Shown in pieces: positions 6,564 to 18,972 of a stretch of DNA of 64,000 bases. The translations under genes and the position numbers were made by a program. The stretch lies in the NCBI RefSeq assembly GCF_000024605.1, contig NC_013385.1:434001-498000 (forward strand). Direction: 5' to 3'. The notes under the pieces were generated by a model. That model was not told the origin of the DNA and did not search any database. It saw only the letters and a list, made by a program, of their open reading frames with translations. Position 1 is the stretch's first letter; each line of letters begins with the position of its first letter. The DNA is from Ammonifex degensii KC4 (GTDB lineage: Bacteria > Bacillota > Desulfotomaculia > Desulfotomaculales > Ammonificaceae).

Positions 6564-8516
6564 ATGCCTAGAGAGATAATTTTAGGAAACGGGCGTTTAT
6601 TGGTTAACCTCGATTCCCGGTACCGAGTGCGGGAGCTCTACTACCCCTATGTGGGTAAGGAGAACCACCTGCTGGACGGTATAGGTGAGGTGGGGGTATG
6701 GGTCGAAGGTAATTTTTCCTGGGTAGGGGAGGCAGGCTGGGAGATAGGGAGCCGCTACGAGGAAGAGACGCTGGTGGCGGTGACTGTAGCCTTCAACCCT
6801 GCTTTGCAGCTCTCTTTGCGCTTTATTGAAGCGGTGGACTGGGAGAGAGAAGTATGGGTACGAAAGGTAGAGGTTAAAAATCTGGCTTCTTACTCCAGGG
6901 AAATCCGGGTTTTCTTTTACCACGACTTTAACCTCGGAGGCTATGACCTGGGCGATACGGCCTTTTACGACCCTGCCACGCGAGGGATGGTACACTATAA
7001 ATCTTGCTATTTTTTGCTGTTAAACGGTCATGAGGGAATAGATCGCTACAGCATCCGGAAGCGGGGCGGCGGGGGGAGCCGGGCCGATGCAGAAGACGGA
7101 GAGTTGGCCGGTCCCCCAGCCGATCAGGGGGATATGAACAGCGCGGTGGCTTTTTCTTTTTACTTGGAGGCCGGGGGGGAAAAGACCTTCTTTTTCTGGC
7201 TGGTGGCGGGCAGAAGCTTGGAGGAGGTGCGGGAGAAGGACGGGTGGGTGAAGCACAAGGGGCCGGATGAGATACTGGAGCGTACCCGGCTCTTCTGGCG
7301 GCACTGGCTTAAGCGCACTCGGCGCAAAGACTTCGCCGACCTGCCGGAAGATCTAATTAGGCTTTACCGGCACAGCCTCTTGGTTTTGCGGGCACAGACG
7401 GACCTGCGGGGAGGGGTGCTGGCCGCCTCGGATACGGATATCCTGGCCACCAACCGCGACCATTACGCCTATATCTGGCCGCGCGACGGAGCCCTGGTAG
7501 CCCACGCTTTGGACCGAGCAGGTTACCCGGAGGTAAGCCGTGCCTTTTTCAACTTCGCCGCCTCGGTTTTGCGGCAAGGGGAAGGATTCTTCTGGCATAA
7601 GTACCACCCCGACGGGACCCTGGGTTCTTCCTGGCTGGCCTGGCTGCACGGCGGGGAGGAGAAGCTCCCCATCCAGGAGGACGAGACCGCCCTGGTCCTT
7701 TGGGCCTTGGGGGAGCACCTGCGCCTTTATCCGGAAGCCTCTGGGTATTTAACGGACTGGTTTTCTTCGCTGGTAAAGCCTATGGCCTCTTTTCTGGCAT
7801 GTTACCGCGACGAGAAAACCGGCCTTCCTCTACCTAGTTACGACCTTTGGGAGGAGCGCTACGGCACTTTTACCTTTACCGCCAGTACCGTTTACGCCGC
7901 CTTGCGGGCAGCGGCTTACTTAGCTATTCTGGCGGGGGAGAGGTTATTGGCCCGGACCTGGAAACAGGCGGCGGAAGAGGTCAAGCAGGGGGTGTTGGAG
8001 CACCTTTACGACCGGGAGCGAAACCGCTTCCTACGGGGGCTCGGCCTCACCGCTAGGGGCTTGTCCCCCGACCCTACGCTGGACGCCAGCCTCTGGGGGG
8101 TGTGGCGCTTCGGCCTGCTTCCACCTTCCGACCCGCGGGTGGTAGCCACCATGGAGGCGGTAGAGGAAGGGCTTAAAGTCAAGACGGCGGTAGGGGGGAT
8201 AGCCCGCTACCACGGAGACTATTACTTCCGCCAAACAGAGAACTTCGACACTGTGCCTGGAAATCCGTGGATAATCACCACCCTCTGGCTGGCCGAATAC
8301 CTGACGGTGCGGGCGAACCGTAAAGAGGAGCTGGCCCCGGCTAAAGAGCTTTTGTGCTGGGCGGCCCGGCACAAGAGTTCCACCGGCATGCTGCCCGAGC
8401 AGCTGCACCCTTTCACCGGCACCCCCCTTTCCGTTTGTCCTCTTACCTGGTCGCACGCCGCCTTTATCGAGGCAGTGGAGGCTTACCGGCGAGGCTGGCG
8501 GGCCTTCCCTTCCTGA
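6564..8516 (+). CDS. GH15 glucoamylase-type glycoside hydrolase
   Basis: Releases glucose from the non-reducing ends of alpha-glucans. The 650 residues start with a beta-rich N-terminal domain (ILGNGRLLVNLDSRYRVRELYYP), followed by the alpha/alpha barrel: YIWPRDGALVAHAL, LWEERYG with the expected catalytic E430, NPWIITTLWLAEY, and LPEQLHPFTG with the expected base E612. No signal peptide is present, so it probably acts on intracellular glycogen or malto-oligosaccharides. The ribosome site GGAGGTG precedes ATG. It is divergent from the branching-enzyme operon, which supports a shared role. It could also hydrolyse trehalose or isomaltose, since family members vary. Confidence 0.9.
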   Translation: MPREIILGNGRLLVNLDSRYRVRELYYPYVGKENHLLDGIGEVGVWVEGNFSWVGEAGWEIGSRYEEETLVAVTVAFNPALQLSLRFIEAVDWEREVWVRKVEVKNLASYSREIRVFFYHDFNLGGYDLGDTAFYDPATRGMVHYKSCYFLLLNGHEGIDRYSIRKRGGGGSRADAEDGELAGPPADQGDMNSAVAFSFYLEAGGEKTFFFWLVAGRSLEEVREKDGWVKHKGPDEILERTRLFWRHWLKRTRRKDFADLPEDLIRLYRHSLLVLRAQTDLRGGVLAASDTDILATNRDHYAYIWPRDGALVAHALDRAGYPEVSRAFFNFAASVLRQGEGFFWHKYHPDGTLGSSWLAWLHGGEEKLPIQEDETALVLWALGEHLRLYPEASGYLTDWFSSLVKPMASFLACYRDEKTGLPLPSYDLWEERYGTFTFTASTVYAALRAAAYLAILAGERLLARTWKQAAEEVKQGVLEHLYDRERNRFLRGLGLTARGLSPDPTLDASLWGVWRFGLLPPSDPRVVATMEAVEEGLKVKTAVGGIARYHGDYYFRQTENFDTVPGNPWIITTLWLAEYLTVRANRKEELAPAKELLCWAARHKSSTGMLPEQLHPFTGTPLSVCPLTWSHAAFIEAVEAYRRGWRAFPS

Positions 8517-8587
8517 GTCTTGCCTCCCCCCTGGCCGGAGGATATCATTAACTTGGCACGCAGGTAGGGCATTGAGGGGCACGGGAT

Positions 8588-9046
8588 ATGCATATAGTTT
8601 TGGTGGAGCCGGAAATCCCGGCCAACACCGGAAACATAGCGCGAACTTGTGCTGCCACCGGGGCCACCTTGCACCTGGTGAGGCCCCTGGGATTTTATAC
8701 CGACGACCGGCATCTGCGGCGGGCGGGGCTTGACTACTGGCACCTGGTGAAGATTTACTACCACGACAGCTTTGCTGATCTTTGCCGGGCTTATCCCGAC
8801 GCCTGCTTTTTCCTGACTACCACCCGGGCCGAGCGGTGGTACACTCAAGTACGCTACCCGCCTGGCTCTTTTTTGGTTTTCGGTAAAGAAAGCACGGGCT
8901 TACCTGAGGAGATCTTGCAGGCCTTTCCCGATCGCTGGATTCGCATCCCTATGGTTCCCGGGGCCCGTTCCCTCAACCTGGCCAACGCGGTGGCGATAGT
9001 GCTTTATGAAGCCCTGCGTCAACAAGGCTTTCCGGGCATGAGGTGA
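8588..9046 (+). CDS. trmL: tRNA (cytidine/uridine-34 2'-O)-methyltransferase TrmL
   Basis: A 152-residue SpoU-fold (trefoil-knot) methyltransferase modifying the wobble ribose of certain tRNA-Leu species using S-adenosylmethionine. Family motifs: [17 protein letters not shown] (motif 1), [11 protein letters not shown] (motif 2) and [19 protein letters not shown] (motif 3, the knot). Its length equals that of single-domain TrmL proteins, without an extra RNA-binding domain. It begins the long plus-strand run; the stop is 2 bases before the next start. Confidence 0.93.
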   Translation: MHIVLVEPEIPANTGNIARTCAATGATLHLVRPLGFYTDDRHLRRAGLDYWHLVKIYYHDSFADLCRAYPDACFFLTTTRAERWYTQVRYPPGSFLVFGKESTGLPEEILQAFPDRWIRIPMVPGARSLNLANAVAIVLYEALRQQGFPGMR

Positions 9047-9050
9047 AAGA

Positions 9051-9788
9051 TTGGTCATAAGCCTTCCTTTTGCAGGAGTGCATGAAGAGCCGGAAACTTC
9101 CTCCCCGCTGGTCACCCAGGCGCTTCTAGGGGAGCCGGTGCTAGTGCTGGAAAGAAGGAAAAACTGGTGCCGGGTAAGAGTACTCGACGGTTCGGTGGGA
9201 TGGGTGCAGCAGGTGGCACTTACCACCCCCGTCCTTGCCGGAGGGGAGCCGGCGCTGGTGATAAAGCCTAAAGCGAAGCTCGACTCTTTCGCGCTTTATC
9301 TGGGGACGGCAGTCTGGACACGGGAGCGGCGGGAAGGGTGGTGCCGAGTTTTCTCCCCTTCCGGGCACGAAGGCTGGGTGGAGGCGGAGGCCCTCTGGCC
9401 GGTGAGGCAGCTGGGGGAGAGAAGGCGGGGAGAAGTGGTCGTGGCTACGGCCCGCCTTTTCCTGGGTACCCCTTACCTCTGGGGAGGGGTTACTCGGGAA
9501 GGAATAGACTGCTCGGGCCTCACCTACATCGCTTACTTATCCAGCGGTTATCGCCTACCCCGAGACGCAGAGGACCAGTTTGCGGTGGGCTGGGAGGTAG
9601 CGCCCGACGAGCTTTGCCCCGGGGATCTGGTCTTTTTCAGCACCGTGGCACCGGGGGCCAGCCACGTAGGTATCTACTGCGGGGAGGGGAAGTTCATCAA
9701 CGCCCGCTCCCGCCAAGGGGTGTGCGAAAGCTCTTTGGACGATTCTTACTTCTGCTCCTGCTACCTGGGGGCGCGGCGCTATTTTTAA
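9051..9788 (+). CDS. NlpC/P60 peptidoglycan endopeptidase with SH3-like domains
   Basis: 245 residues. Two bacterial SH3-like repeats cover about 8-60 and 65-118. The NlpC/P60 catalytic domain follows (about 125-245), with the Cys in [12 protein letters not shown] (C154), the His in [11 protein letters not shown] (H205) and a probable third residue N217 in FINARS. Such enzymes cut D-glutamyl-diaminopimelate bonds in cell-wall peptides. No signal peptide or membrane segment is seen with the TTG start at 9051, preceded by AGGTGAAAGA, so export is unexplained. A role in cytoplasmic muropeptide recycling is possible. Confidence 0.85.
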   Translation: MVISLPFAGVHEEPETSSPLVTQALLGEPVLVLERRKNWCRVRVLDGSVGWVQQVALTTPVLAGGEPALVIKPKAKLDSFALYLGTAVWTRERREGWCRVFSPSGHEGWVEAEALWPVRQLGERRRGEVVVATARLFLGTPYLWGGVTREGIDCSGLTYIAYLSSGYRLPRDAEDQFAVGWEVAPDELCPGDLVFFSTVAPGASHVGIYCGEGKFINARSRQGVCESSLDDSYFCSCYLGARRYF

Positions 9789-9815
9789 AGGAGTTTTGGG
9801 TGGGGGGATGAGCTT

Positions 9816-12800
9816 TTGGACTTTGTGCACTTGCACCTGCATACCGAATACAGCCTGCTCGACGGTGCTGCCCGGATAAAGGATGTGGTGAAGCGGGCTA
9901 AGGAGCTAGGGCAGAACGCCTTGGCCATAACCGATCACGGGGTCATGTACGGCGTGGTGGACTTTTACAAAGCCTGCCAGGAAGTGGGAATAAAGCCCAT
10001 CTTGGGGTGCGAAGTTTACGTGGCTCCGCGCGGCATGACCGACCGGACACCCAAGGTGGACGACAATCCCTACCACCTGGTCCTCTTGGCCGAGAACGAA
10101 GAAGGTTACCGCAACCTCATAGAACTAGTTTCGCGCGCATTCTTGGAGGGCTTTTATTATAAGCCGCGGGTGGACAAGTACCTGCTGGCCCAGAAGGCCA
10201 AGGGCCTAATTGCGCTGTCGGCCTGCCTGGCCGGAGAGGTAGCCGCGCACCTACTCGCTGGAGACTTCAAGAAGGCAGAGGAGGCGGCAGGGGAGTACCG
10301 GGACATCTTTGGGAAGGACAACTTTTTCCTAGAGCTCCAGGACCACGGACTGCCCGAACAGAAGCCAGTTAACGAGGGACTGATAAAGCTGGCCTCCCGG
10401 CTCGATATCCCCCTTGTGGCCACTAACGACGTCCACTACGTGGAGAGGGCGGATGCCGAAGTACAAGATTTGCTCCTTTGCATCCAGACCGGGAAGAGCG
10501 TGGGCGATCCCGACCGCCTGCGTTTTGGCTCAGACCAGTTCTACCTCAAATCGGCCTTAGAAATGGCCCGGCTCTTCCCCGATCACCCCGACGCCCTACG
10601 AGCTACGGTGGAGATAGCTTCCCGCTGCGAAGTGAAGCTTTCTTTCGGCGAGTACCACCTGCCCGAGTTTCCCGTACCCGAAGGGCACACCCCGGCTTCC
10701 TACCTGCGGGAGCTCTGCTACGCTGGGGCAAAGAAACGTTACGGCGATCCTTTGCCCCCGGAAGTGGAGGAGAGGCTGGCCTACGAGCTCCAGGTCATAG
10801 AGCGCATGGGCTATCCCCCTTACTTTCTCATCGTCTGGGACGTGATTCACTTCGCCCGGCGCAACGGTATCATGGTGGGGCCGGGCAGGGGGTCGGCGGC
10901 AGGAAGCCTGGTGGCCTACTGCCTGGGCATAACCAATATAGACCCTTTGAAGTACGGGTTGCTCTTCGAGCGCTTCCTCAATCCTGAACGGGTGTCCTTG
11001 CCCGACATCGATACCGACTTCTGCTTCGAGATGCGAGACAAGGTTCTGGAGTACGTGGTGCGGCGCTACGGCGCCGATCGCGTGGCCCAGATAGCTACCT
11101 TCGCCCAGCTATCGGCCCGGGCGGCCATAAGGGATGCCGGCCGGGCGCTGGGAATGTCCTACGCCGAGGTGGACCGCGTGGCCCGCCTGGTGCCGGGAGA
11201 GCCGGGAATGACTGTTGCCCGCGCCCTGGAGGAATCGCCGGAGCTCAAAGAGCTCTACGAGAAGGAGGCCTCGGTAAAGAAGCTGCTGGATGTGGCAGCC
11301 AAGCTAGAGGGGATTCCCCGCCACGCTTCTACCCACGCCGCCGGGGTGGTGATAACCCCTGAACCTTTGATCCGCCTGGTTCCCCTGCACCGGATGCCTG
11401 ATGGCACAGTAGCCACGCAGTTTACCAAAGAGGGAGTAGAAGAGCTCGGGCTTTTGAAGATGGACCTTTTGGGGCTGCGTACCCTCACCGTCATACGCGA
11501 CACCCTGCGGCATGTCAACCGCCGGGGGGTAAAACTTGATCTGGAGAAAATCCCCTTGGACGACCCGGCCACCTTCGAGCTTCTGTGCCGGGGAGACACT
11601 ATCGGTGTTTTTCAGTTGGAGTCGAGCGGCATGCGCGCTCTCTTGCGCTCTCTCCAGCCTTCCTGCTTCGAGGATTTGATTGCTCTGGTGGCCCTTTACC
11701 GCCCTGGTCCCCTGGGAAGTGGAATGGTGGATGACTTCATTAAGCGCAAGCATGGTCTTCTACCGATTGAGTATCCCCATCCCTGGCTGGAGCCCATACT
11801 GCGGGAGACTTACGGGGTCATCGTTTACCAGGAGCAGGTGATGCAGATAGCCAGCCGGCTGGCGGGTTTCAGCCTGGGCGAGGCCGACCTTTTGCGCCGG
11901 GCCATGGGGAAAAAGAAGCCGGAGGAGTTGGCCGCTTTACGCTCGCGCTTCGTGAAAGGTAGCGTAGAGCGGGGGGTGGACGAGCGGCTGGCGGAGGAAA
12001 TTTTCGACCGCATGGAGTACTTCGCCGGCTACGGCTTTAACAAGAGCCACTCGGCTGCCTACGCCCTGGTGGCCTACCAGACTGCCTACCTCAAGGCTAA
12101 CTACCCAGTGGAGTACATGGCGGCGCTTTTGACCTCGGTGCGCGACCGGACGGAGAAAGTTGCCCTCTATGTGGAAGAGTGCCGACGGCTGGGGATAAAG
12201 ATCTTCCCCCCCGACATCAACGAAAGCGAGCGCGATTTCAGCCCCACTCCTGACGGGGGCATAAGGTTCGGGCTGGCGGCGGTAAAGAACGTGGGGGAGG
12301 GTGCGGTGGAAGCCATCCTTCAAGCTCGGAGGGAGGGCGGTCCTTTCCGGGATTTTGCCGACTTCTGTGCCCGGGTGGGTGGTAGGGCTCTGAACCGGAA
12401 GGTGCTGGAAAGTTTGGCCAAGGCGGGAGCTTTTGCCTCCCTGGGGCATACGCGGAAAGAGATTTTGGAAAGCATAGATGAGGGGCTGAAAATCGCCAAC
12501 CGGGCCAAGGCTAAGAAGCAGCAGGGTATTCAGATATGCCTTTTCCAAAATATGGAGGATTTTGGCGGAGGGTACCGGCTGAAGTTCAACCGGCCCAACG
12601 GGGAAGAATTCCCCCGCCGCGAACTTTTGCGCATGGAAAAAGAACTTCTGGGGCTTTACATAAGCGGGCACCCCTTGGCCGAGTACCGCGATCTCCTGCG
12701 CCTCTTGACCGACGTGCAGGTGGCCGACCTGGCGGAGATGGAGGAAGACGCGGAGGTCAAGGTAGGCGGGATGATCGTGGGGATGAAGCGCCTGCGCACG

Positions 12801-13235
12801 CGGCGGGGCGAGCCCATGGCCGCTGTTTACCTAGAGGACCTGACCGGGGTAGTGGAGGCGGTGCTCTTCCCCCGGGTCTATCAGGAGTGCCGCGCCTGTC
12901 TCCGGCCAGAAACGGTGGTGCTGGTGCAGGGGAAAAAAGGAGGAAGTGAAGGGGAGCGGCTACGCTTGGTGGTAGATGAGATGCGCGTGCTCGATCCGGG
13001 AAGTGCGCAGTTGGTCCTGTACCTTCCTCACAAAGAGAGTAGCCTCTTGGGGGAACTGAAGGAGGTGCTGCGGCGTTACCGGGGTTCCTGCCCGGTCTAT
13101 CTACGCCTGCCGGGAGAAAGTGCTTTGCGGCGGGTTCCCCAGGATTACTGGATCAATATCCTTTCGCCGGCTTTAGGTTGCCTGATCTCTCTGGTAGGAG
13201 AAGGGAATATAAAAATTTTGTGGAATAAAAGGTAA
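9816..13235 (+). CDS. dnaE: DNA polymerase III alpha subunit DnaE
   Basis: The 1139-residue replicative polymerase of the DnaE1 type. The N-terminal PHP domain begins [19 protein letters not shown]. Palm and fingers motifs include [16 protein letters not shown] and [20 protein letters not shown], with the catalytic aspartates, and [29 protein letters not shown] is split across the same region. A helix-hairpin-helix segment and an OB-fold ([14 protein letters not shown] onward) are at the C-terminus. The start is TTG at 9816 (LDFVHLH). No intein is present. It precedes mtrB and the acc genes, a common clostridial order. Confidence 0.96.
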   Translation: MDFVHLHLHTEYSLLDGAARIKDVVKRAKELGQNALAITDHGVMYGVVDFYKACQEVGIKPILGCEVYVAPRGMTDRTPKVDDNPYHLVLLAENEEGYRNLIELVSRAFLEGFYYKPRVDKYLLAQKAKGLIALSACLAGEVAAHLLAGDFKKAEEAAGEYRDIFGKDNFFLELQDHGLPEQKPVNEGLIKLASRLDIPLVATNDVHYVERADAEVQDLLLCIQTGKSVGDPDRLRFGSDQFYLKSALEMARLFPDHPDALRATVEIASRCEVKLSFGEYHLPEFPVPEGHTPASYLRELCYAGAKKRYGDPLPPEVEERLAYELQVIERMGYPPYFLIVWDVIHFARRNGIMVGPGRGSAAGSLVAYCLGITNIDPLKYGLLFERFLNPERVSLPDIDTDFCFEMRDKVLEYVVRRYGADRVAQIATFAQLSARAAIRDAGRALGMSYAEVDRVARLVPGEPGMTVARALEESPELKELYEKEASVKKLLDVAAKLEGIPRHASTHAAGVVITPEPLIRLVPLHRMPDGTVATQFTKEGVEELGLLKMDLLGLRTLTVIRDTLRHVNRRGVKLDLEKIPLDDPATFELLCRGDTIGVFQLESSGMRALLRSLQPSCFEDLIALVALYRPGPLGSGMVDDFIKRKHGLLPIEYPHPWLEPILRETYGVIVYQEQVMQIASRLAGFSLGEADLLRRAMGKKKPEELAALRSRFVKGSVERGVDERLAEEIFDRMEYFAGYGFNKSHSAAYALVAYQTAYLKANYPVEYMAALLTSVRDRTEKVALYVEECRRLGIKIFPPDINESERDFSPTPDGGIRFGLAAVKNVGEGAVEAILQARREGGPFRDFADFCARVGGRALNRKVLESLAKAGAFASLGHTRKEILESIDEGLKIANRAKAKKQQGIQICLFQNMEDFGGGYRLKFNRPNGEEFPRRELLRMEKELLGLYISGHPLAEYRDLLRLLTDVQVADLAEMEEDAEVKVGGMIVGMKRLRTRRGEPMAAVYLEDLTGVVEAVLFPRVYQECRACLRPETVVLVQGKKGGSEGERLRLVVDEMRVLDPGSAQLVLYLPHKESSLLGELKEVLRRYRGSCPVYLRLPGESALRRVPQDYWINILSPALGCLISLVGEGNIKILWNKR

Positions 13236-13300
13236 GCTTGAAGCTTGGCTTGGTCCTGCGCGCATGTTATCATACTTTCCAAAAGGCGGGGGGATTGGGC

Positions 13301-13537
13301 ATGCAGCAGGAAGAGTGGATGTGGGTGCTGGCCGATTACGTGGTGATCCGGGCCCTGGAGAATGGGGTCACCATCATGGGCCTGACGCGCGGTCGAGACA
13401 CTAAATTCCACCATACCGAGAAGCTGGACAAAGGGGAAGTGATGATCGCCCAATTTACCGAGCATACCTCGGCCATAAAGGTGCGGGGGAAGGCCGAAAT
13501 CCTCACCAAGCACGGCCGGGTGCGTACTGATGAATAA
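13301..13537 (+). CDS. mtrB: Tryptophan RNA-binding attenuation protein TRAP (MtrB)
   Basis: TRAP forms an 11-subunit ring that, when loaded with tryptophan, wraps leader RNAs carrying GAG/UAG repeats and causes attenuation. The core is almost identical to Bacillus Mtr[33 protein letters not shown], then [14 protein letters not shown]. With ATG at 13301 (after GGCGGGGGG) the protein has 78 residues, close to the usual 75; an upstream TTG would add 21 unmatched residues. Bacillus mtrB follows the folate gene mtrA, which is absent here. No trp gene or anti-TRAP gene lies in the window, so its targets must be elsewhere. Confidence 0.93.
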   Translation: MQQEEWMWVLADYVVIRALENGVTIMGLTRGRDTKFHHTEKLDKGEVMIAQFTEHTSAIKVRGKAEILTKHGRVRTDE

Positions 13538-13563
13538 AGCCAGACGTCGGTGGTGGGGTAGGA

Positions 13564-13752
13564 ATGTGGACGGTGGTTTATCTGGCACCCAACAAGAGGG
13601 AAGCGGAGAGGATAAGGAAGCTTTTGGCTGAGGACGGAGCTCTCCTGGTGAAGTTGCGGCCGGTAGGCGCGGAAGGAGACTGCCAGGCTTATGAGGTGCT
13701 GGTGCCCGAAGCCGAGGTGGAGGAGGCGCTAGAACTCCTGGGGTTGCGCTAA
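13564..13752 (+). CDS. Small conserved protein upstream of accD
   Basis: 62 residues (MWTVVYLAPNKREAERIRKLL), with a beta-alpha-beta pattern resembling DUF2007-type or ferredoxin-like small domains: hydrophobic strand 2-7, helix 10-22, strand 25-32, strand 40-47, helix 49-58. Similar small ORFs precede accD in clostridia and are sometimes mislabelled glutamate decarboxylase. The start is ATG with GGTGGGGTAGGA upstream. The function is unknown. Its position in the operon suggests nothing more specific than co-expression with fatty-acid genes. Confidence 0.65.
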   Translation: MWTVVYLAPNKREAERIRKLLAEDGALLVKLRPVGAEGDCQAYEVLVPEAEVEEALELLGLR

Positions 13753-13776
13753 GCCCGGAGGAAGGGGGTTATACCG

Positions 13777-14607
13777 CTGTTCTTTAAAAAGACCAGATAC
13801 GTCACCCTGCGCCCGGAAGAGAAGCGCGAGCTTCCCGAAGGGTTGTGGGTCAAATGCCCGCAGTGCGGCGAGATCCTCTACCACAAGGATATTGCTAAAA
13901 ACCTGAAAGTATGCCAGAAGTGCAACTACCACTTCCGCCTCACCGCCCAGGAGCGGTTGCAGTTTACCTTGGATGAAGGAAGTTTTAAGGAGTTCGACCG
14001 AGATCTGGTAGCGGACAACCCACTCGACTTCCCCGGCTACGAAGAGAAGCTGGCAGCGACCCGGGAGGCCACCGGGCTTATGGAAGCGATAGTCACCGGG
14101 GAGGGCACCATCGGAGGATACCCGGTGGTGATAGGGGTGCTCGATTCCCGCTTCATAATGGGAAGTATGGGAGCAGCGGTGGGGGAAAAGCTGGCCCGGG
14201 CAGCGGAGGCGGCGTTGGCCCGGCGTCTGCCGCTTCTGGTTTTCGTAGCCTCCGGGGGAGCGCGGATGCAGGAGGGAGTTGTTTCTCTCATGCAGATGGC
14301 CAAGACGGCGGCAGCCCTGGAGGCTCTGGGCCGTGCGGGGATCCCTTATATAAGCGTGCTCACCGACCCCACCACCGGCGGAGTGGCGGCCAGTTTCGGC
14401 ATGCTGGGAGATGTCATTTTGGCCGAACCCGGGGCGCTCATAGGCTTCACCGGCCCCCGGGTTATAGAGCAGACCATAAGGCAAAAGCTTCCGGAAGGCT
14501 TTCAGCGGGCAGAGTTTCTTTTGGAGCGCGGCATGCTCGATATGGTAGTTCACCGCAAGCAAATGCGCTCTGTGCTTACTCGTCTCTTACGCTGGTACAA
14601 ATCTTGA
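13777..14607 (+). CDS. accD: Acetyl-CoA carboxylase carboxyltransferase beta subunit
   Basis: Forms the biotin-dependent carboxyltransferase with AccA, making malonyl-CoA for fatty acids. A zinc ribbon near the N-terminus (CPQCGEILYHKD, then CQKCNYHF) precedes the crotonase-like domain with GGARMQEGVVSLMQMAK and the FTGPRVIEQTIR region. The first ATG/GTG/TTG in frame (13843) would start just before the ribbon. Homology-like sequence (FFKKTRYVTLRPEEKRELPEG) extends upstream, and a GGAGGAAGGGGG ribosome site sits at 13757-13768. The start is therefore placed at an unusual CTG (13777); ATA at 13771 is the alternative. Confidence 0.9.
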   Translation: MFFKKTRYVTLRPEEKRELPEGLWVKCPQCGEILYHKDIAKNLKVCQKCNYHFRLTAQERLQFTLDEGSFKEFDRDLVADNPLDFPGYEEKLAATREATGLMEAIVTGEGTIGGYPVVIGVLDSRFIMGSMGAAVGEKLARAAEAALARRLPLLVFVASGGARMQEGVVSLMQMAKTAAALEALGRAGIPYISVLTDPTTGGVAASFGMLGDVILAEPGALIGFTGPRVIEQTIRQKLPEGFQRAEFLLERGMLDMVVHRKQMRSVLTRLLRWYKS

Positions 14608-14625
14608 GAGGGAGCGGTAAAGGCC

Positions 14626-16556
<1,931 letters not shown>

Positions 16557-16571
16557 GGCTGGTGGATTGAG

Positions 16572-18332
16572 GTGCTACGGCACACCAAGATAGTCTGCAC
16601 CATAGGGCCGTCAAGCTCAAACCCGGCGGTAATCGAGAGCCTGCTCCGGGCGGGCATGGACGTGGCCCGGATAAACATGTCGCACGGCACGCAGGAGGAG
16701 CACCGGCAGAGGATCAGGCTTTTGCGGGAGATAGCCCAGCGGCTGGTAAAGAACCTCGGCATCCTGGTGGACATCCGGGGCCCGCGGATAAGAATAGGCG
16801 AGCTTCAGGGAGGCAAGGTGGAGCTCCGGGAAGGGGAAGAGGTAGAGCTCGTTCCTGGAGACTTTCTGGGCACTTCCTCCCGCCTGCCGGTAAACTACCC
16901 GGGTATCGTAGAGGACCTCAAACCCGGCGATCCGGTACTGCTGGCTGACGGGCTCATCGGCCTGCGGGTAAAGGAGGTTTCTCCTTCCGGGGTCAGGTGC
17001 CGGGTAGAGGCGGGCGGGGAGCTTACTCCTCACAAGGGGGTCAACCTGCCGGGGGTCAAGGTCAATCTGCCCTCCCTCACCGAGAAGGATGTGGAGGATA
17101 TAAAGTTTGCCGTGAGCGAGCGGGTGGATTTCTTAGCCCTCTCCTACGTGCGCCGGGCCGACGACGTGCTGGCGGCCCGGCGCCTCCTGGAGGAGCTGGG
17201 GGCAGGAGATCTCTGGCTCATTGCCAAGATCGAAAACCGCGAGGGTGTGGAGAACCTGCATGCCATTTTAAAGGTGGCCGACGGTGTGATGGTAGCCCGG
17301 GGGGATTTGGGACTGGAGATTCCCCTGGAGGAAGTTCCTTTGGTGCAAAAAGAGATTATTTCCCGCGCCAACGCCGCCGGTAAGCCGGTGATCACGGCTA
17401 CCCAGATGCTGGAGTCCATGATCCAGCACCCGCGCCCCACCCGGGCCGAGGTGGCCGACGTGGCTAACGCCATCCTGGACGGCACCGACGCGGTCATGCT
17501 CTCTGCTGAGACGGCCATCGGGCATTACCCGGCGGAGACGGTGGCTACCATGGCTCGCATCGCGAGCCGAACCGAAGAGGCTTTCTCCTATGAGGATTCG
17601 CTGGAGCGCCGGCGGGAGACACAGGCCAAGCACACCGTAACCGATGCCATAAGTTTCGCCACCTGTGCCGCCGCCCGGGACCTGGGGGCGGCGGCCATAA
17701 TCACCGCTACTCAGACCGGCTACACGGCCCGCATGGTGGCAAAGTACCGGCCACGGGCTCCTATCCTGGCGGCGACGCCGCGGGTGGAAGTGATGCGGCG
17801 CCTAGCCTTGGTCTGGGGGGTATACCCTATCTTAGTGGAGCGTATGGAGAATACCGACCAGATGATAGATGAGGCGGTACGGGCGGCCATGGCCTCCGGC
17901 TACATCAAGTCAGGGGATCTGGTGGTAATAACGGCCGGCGTGCCCGTAGGAGTACACGGTACTACCAATCTTTTGAAGGTGCATACCGTGGGAGATGTGC
18001 TGGCACGAGGGATGGGCATAGGAGCCAAGTCGGTAACGGGAAGGGTAAGAATAGCGAAGACCGCCAAAGAAGCCCTGGAGAAGGTACAGCCGGGGGACAT
18101 TTTGGTGGCCCCGGCCACGGACAAAGAGTATATCCCGGCCATTCGGAAGTGCGCCGGGATCGTCACCGAAGTGGGAGGGGTAACCTCCCACGCGGCCATC
18201 GTGGGCCTGGAGTTCGGCATCCCGGTCATCGTGGGGGTGGAAGGGGCTACGGCCATCCTGCAGGACGGCCAGGAAGTGACCCTGGATGGGCAGAGGGGTA
18301 TCATTTACCGGGGCTCGGCGCGGGTACTCTAG
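16572..18332 (+). CDS. pyk: Pyruvate kinase with extra C-terminal PEP-utiliser domain
   Basis: Transfers phosphate from phosphoenolpyruvate to ADP. The 586 residues cover the barrel (TKIVCTIGPSS, ARINMSHG, IAKIENREGVENL, the metal/K+ region and MVARGDLGLEIP), ITATQMLESMI and the regulatory C-domain. About 100 further residues, containing GIVTEVGGVTSHAAIVG, resemble the phosphohistidine domain of PEP synthase and PTS enzyme I. The same extension is found in Bacillus and related pyruvate kinases. The start is GTG with GATTGAG upstream. It is followed by the DedA gene after a short gap. Confidence 0.96.
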   Translation: MLRHTKIVCTIGPSSSNPAVIESLLRAGMDVARINMSHGTQEEHRQRIRLLREIAQRLVKNLGILVDIRGPRIRIGELQGGKVELREGEEVELVPGDFLGTSSRLPVNYPGIVEDLKPGDPVLLADGLIGLRVKEVSPSGVRCRVEAGGELTPHKGVNLPGVKVNLPSLTEKDVEDIKFAVSERVDFLALSYVRRADDVLAARRLLEELGAGDLWLIAKIENREGVENLHAILKVADGVMVARGDLGLEIPLEEVPLVQKEIISRANAAGKPVITATQMLESMIQHPRPTRAEVADVANAILDGTDAVMLSAETAIGHYPAETVATMARIASRTEEAFSYEDSLERRRETQAKHTVTDAISFATCAAARDLGAAAIITATQTGYTARMVAKYRPRAPILAATPRVEVMRRLALVWGVYPILVERMENTDQMIDEAVRAAMASGYIKSGDLVVITAGVPVGVHGTTNLLKVHTVGDVLARGMGIGAKSVTGRVRIAKTAKEALEKVQPGDILVAPATDKEYIPAIRKCAGIVTEVGGVTSHAAIVGLEFGIPVIVGVEGATAILQDGQEVTLDGQRGIIYRGSARVL

Positions 18333-18346
18333 AAAAGGGGATCTCG

Positions 18347-18940
18347 ATGGGGGAAGCAATTTTAGGAAAACTTTCCGCGCTGGGCCTGGGAGGCTTGGCC
18401 TTGGGAAGTTTCCTGGAGGCACTGGGGATACCCCTTTTCCCCGGCGGAATCATGGTCATCCTGGCTGGCTTTCTGGTGGCAAGGGGGCACTTTCCCTTCC
18501 CCGCCGCCCTCACCGCTACGGTGGCCGGTTTCGCGCTGGGCTCTCTCATCGCTTATCTAGTGGGCAGGAGGGTGGGAGAGGATTTCTTTGATGTTTTGGG
18601 CCACCGGTTTCGCCTCCCTTTATCGCGCCTGGAACAGGCCCGCCTTTACTTGCGCCGCTTTTCTCCAGGTTTCGTCCTTTTTGGCCGCTTCTTGCCGGGA
18701 ATGGGCAATCTTGTGCCTTACTTAGCCGGCATGAGTGGGATAAGCCCTGCCCTTTTCCTGGGTCTCACCCTCGTGTTTGCCCTCGCCTGGGGGACACTTT
18801 ACCTTTCTTTAGGCATGTTTTTCGAGTACGGCTGGCAGCAAGCCGCGCAGAAACTGCAACCTTTTCTGCTCTTGGCAGGGATAGCGGGTCTTTTTGTTTA
18901 CTGGTTCATTTTCCAGTACCGCCCCTGGCGCAGGGCCTGA
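18347..18940 (+). CDS. DedA-family membrane protein
   Basis: 197 residues with about five hydrophobic segments and the VTT/DedA signatures: LEALGIPLFPGGIMVILAG near the N-terminus, a G-rich second loop (FALGSLIAYLVGRRVGE), and FGRFLPGMGNLVPYLAGM with the conserved arginine. DedA proteins are lipid scramblases or flippases, some recycling undecaprenyl phosphate. ATG at 18347 follows GAAAAGGGG. It is the last gene of the run; nrdJ begins only a few bases later but on a poorer ribosome site. Confidence 0.88.
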   Translation: MGEAILGKLSALGLGGLALGSFLEALGIPLFPGGIMVILAGFLVARGHFPFPAALTATVAGFALGSLIAYLVGRRVGEDFFDVLGHRFRLPLSRLEQARLYLRRFSPGFVLFGRFLPGMGNLVPYLAGMSGISPALFLGLTLVFALAWGTLYLSLGMFFEYGWQQAAQKLQPFLLLAGIAGLFVYWFIFQYRPWRRA

Positions 18941-18972
18941 AACAGTTGCTAGCCAAGAGAAGTAGAGCTATC

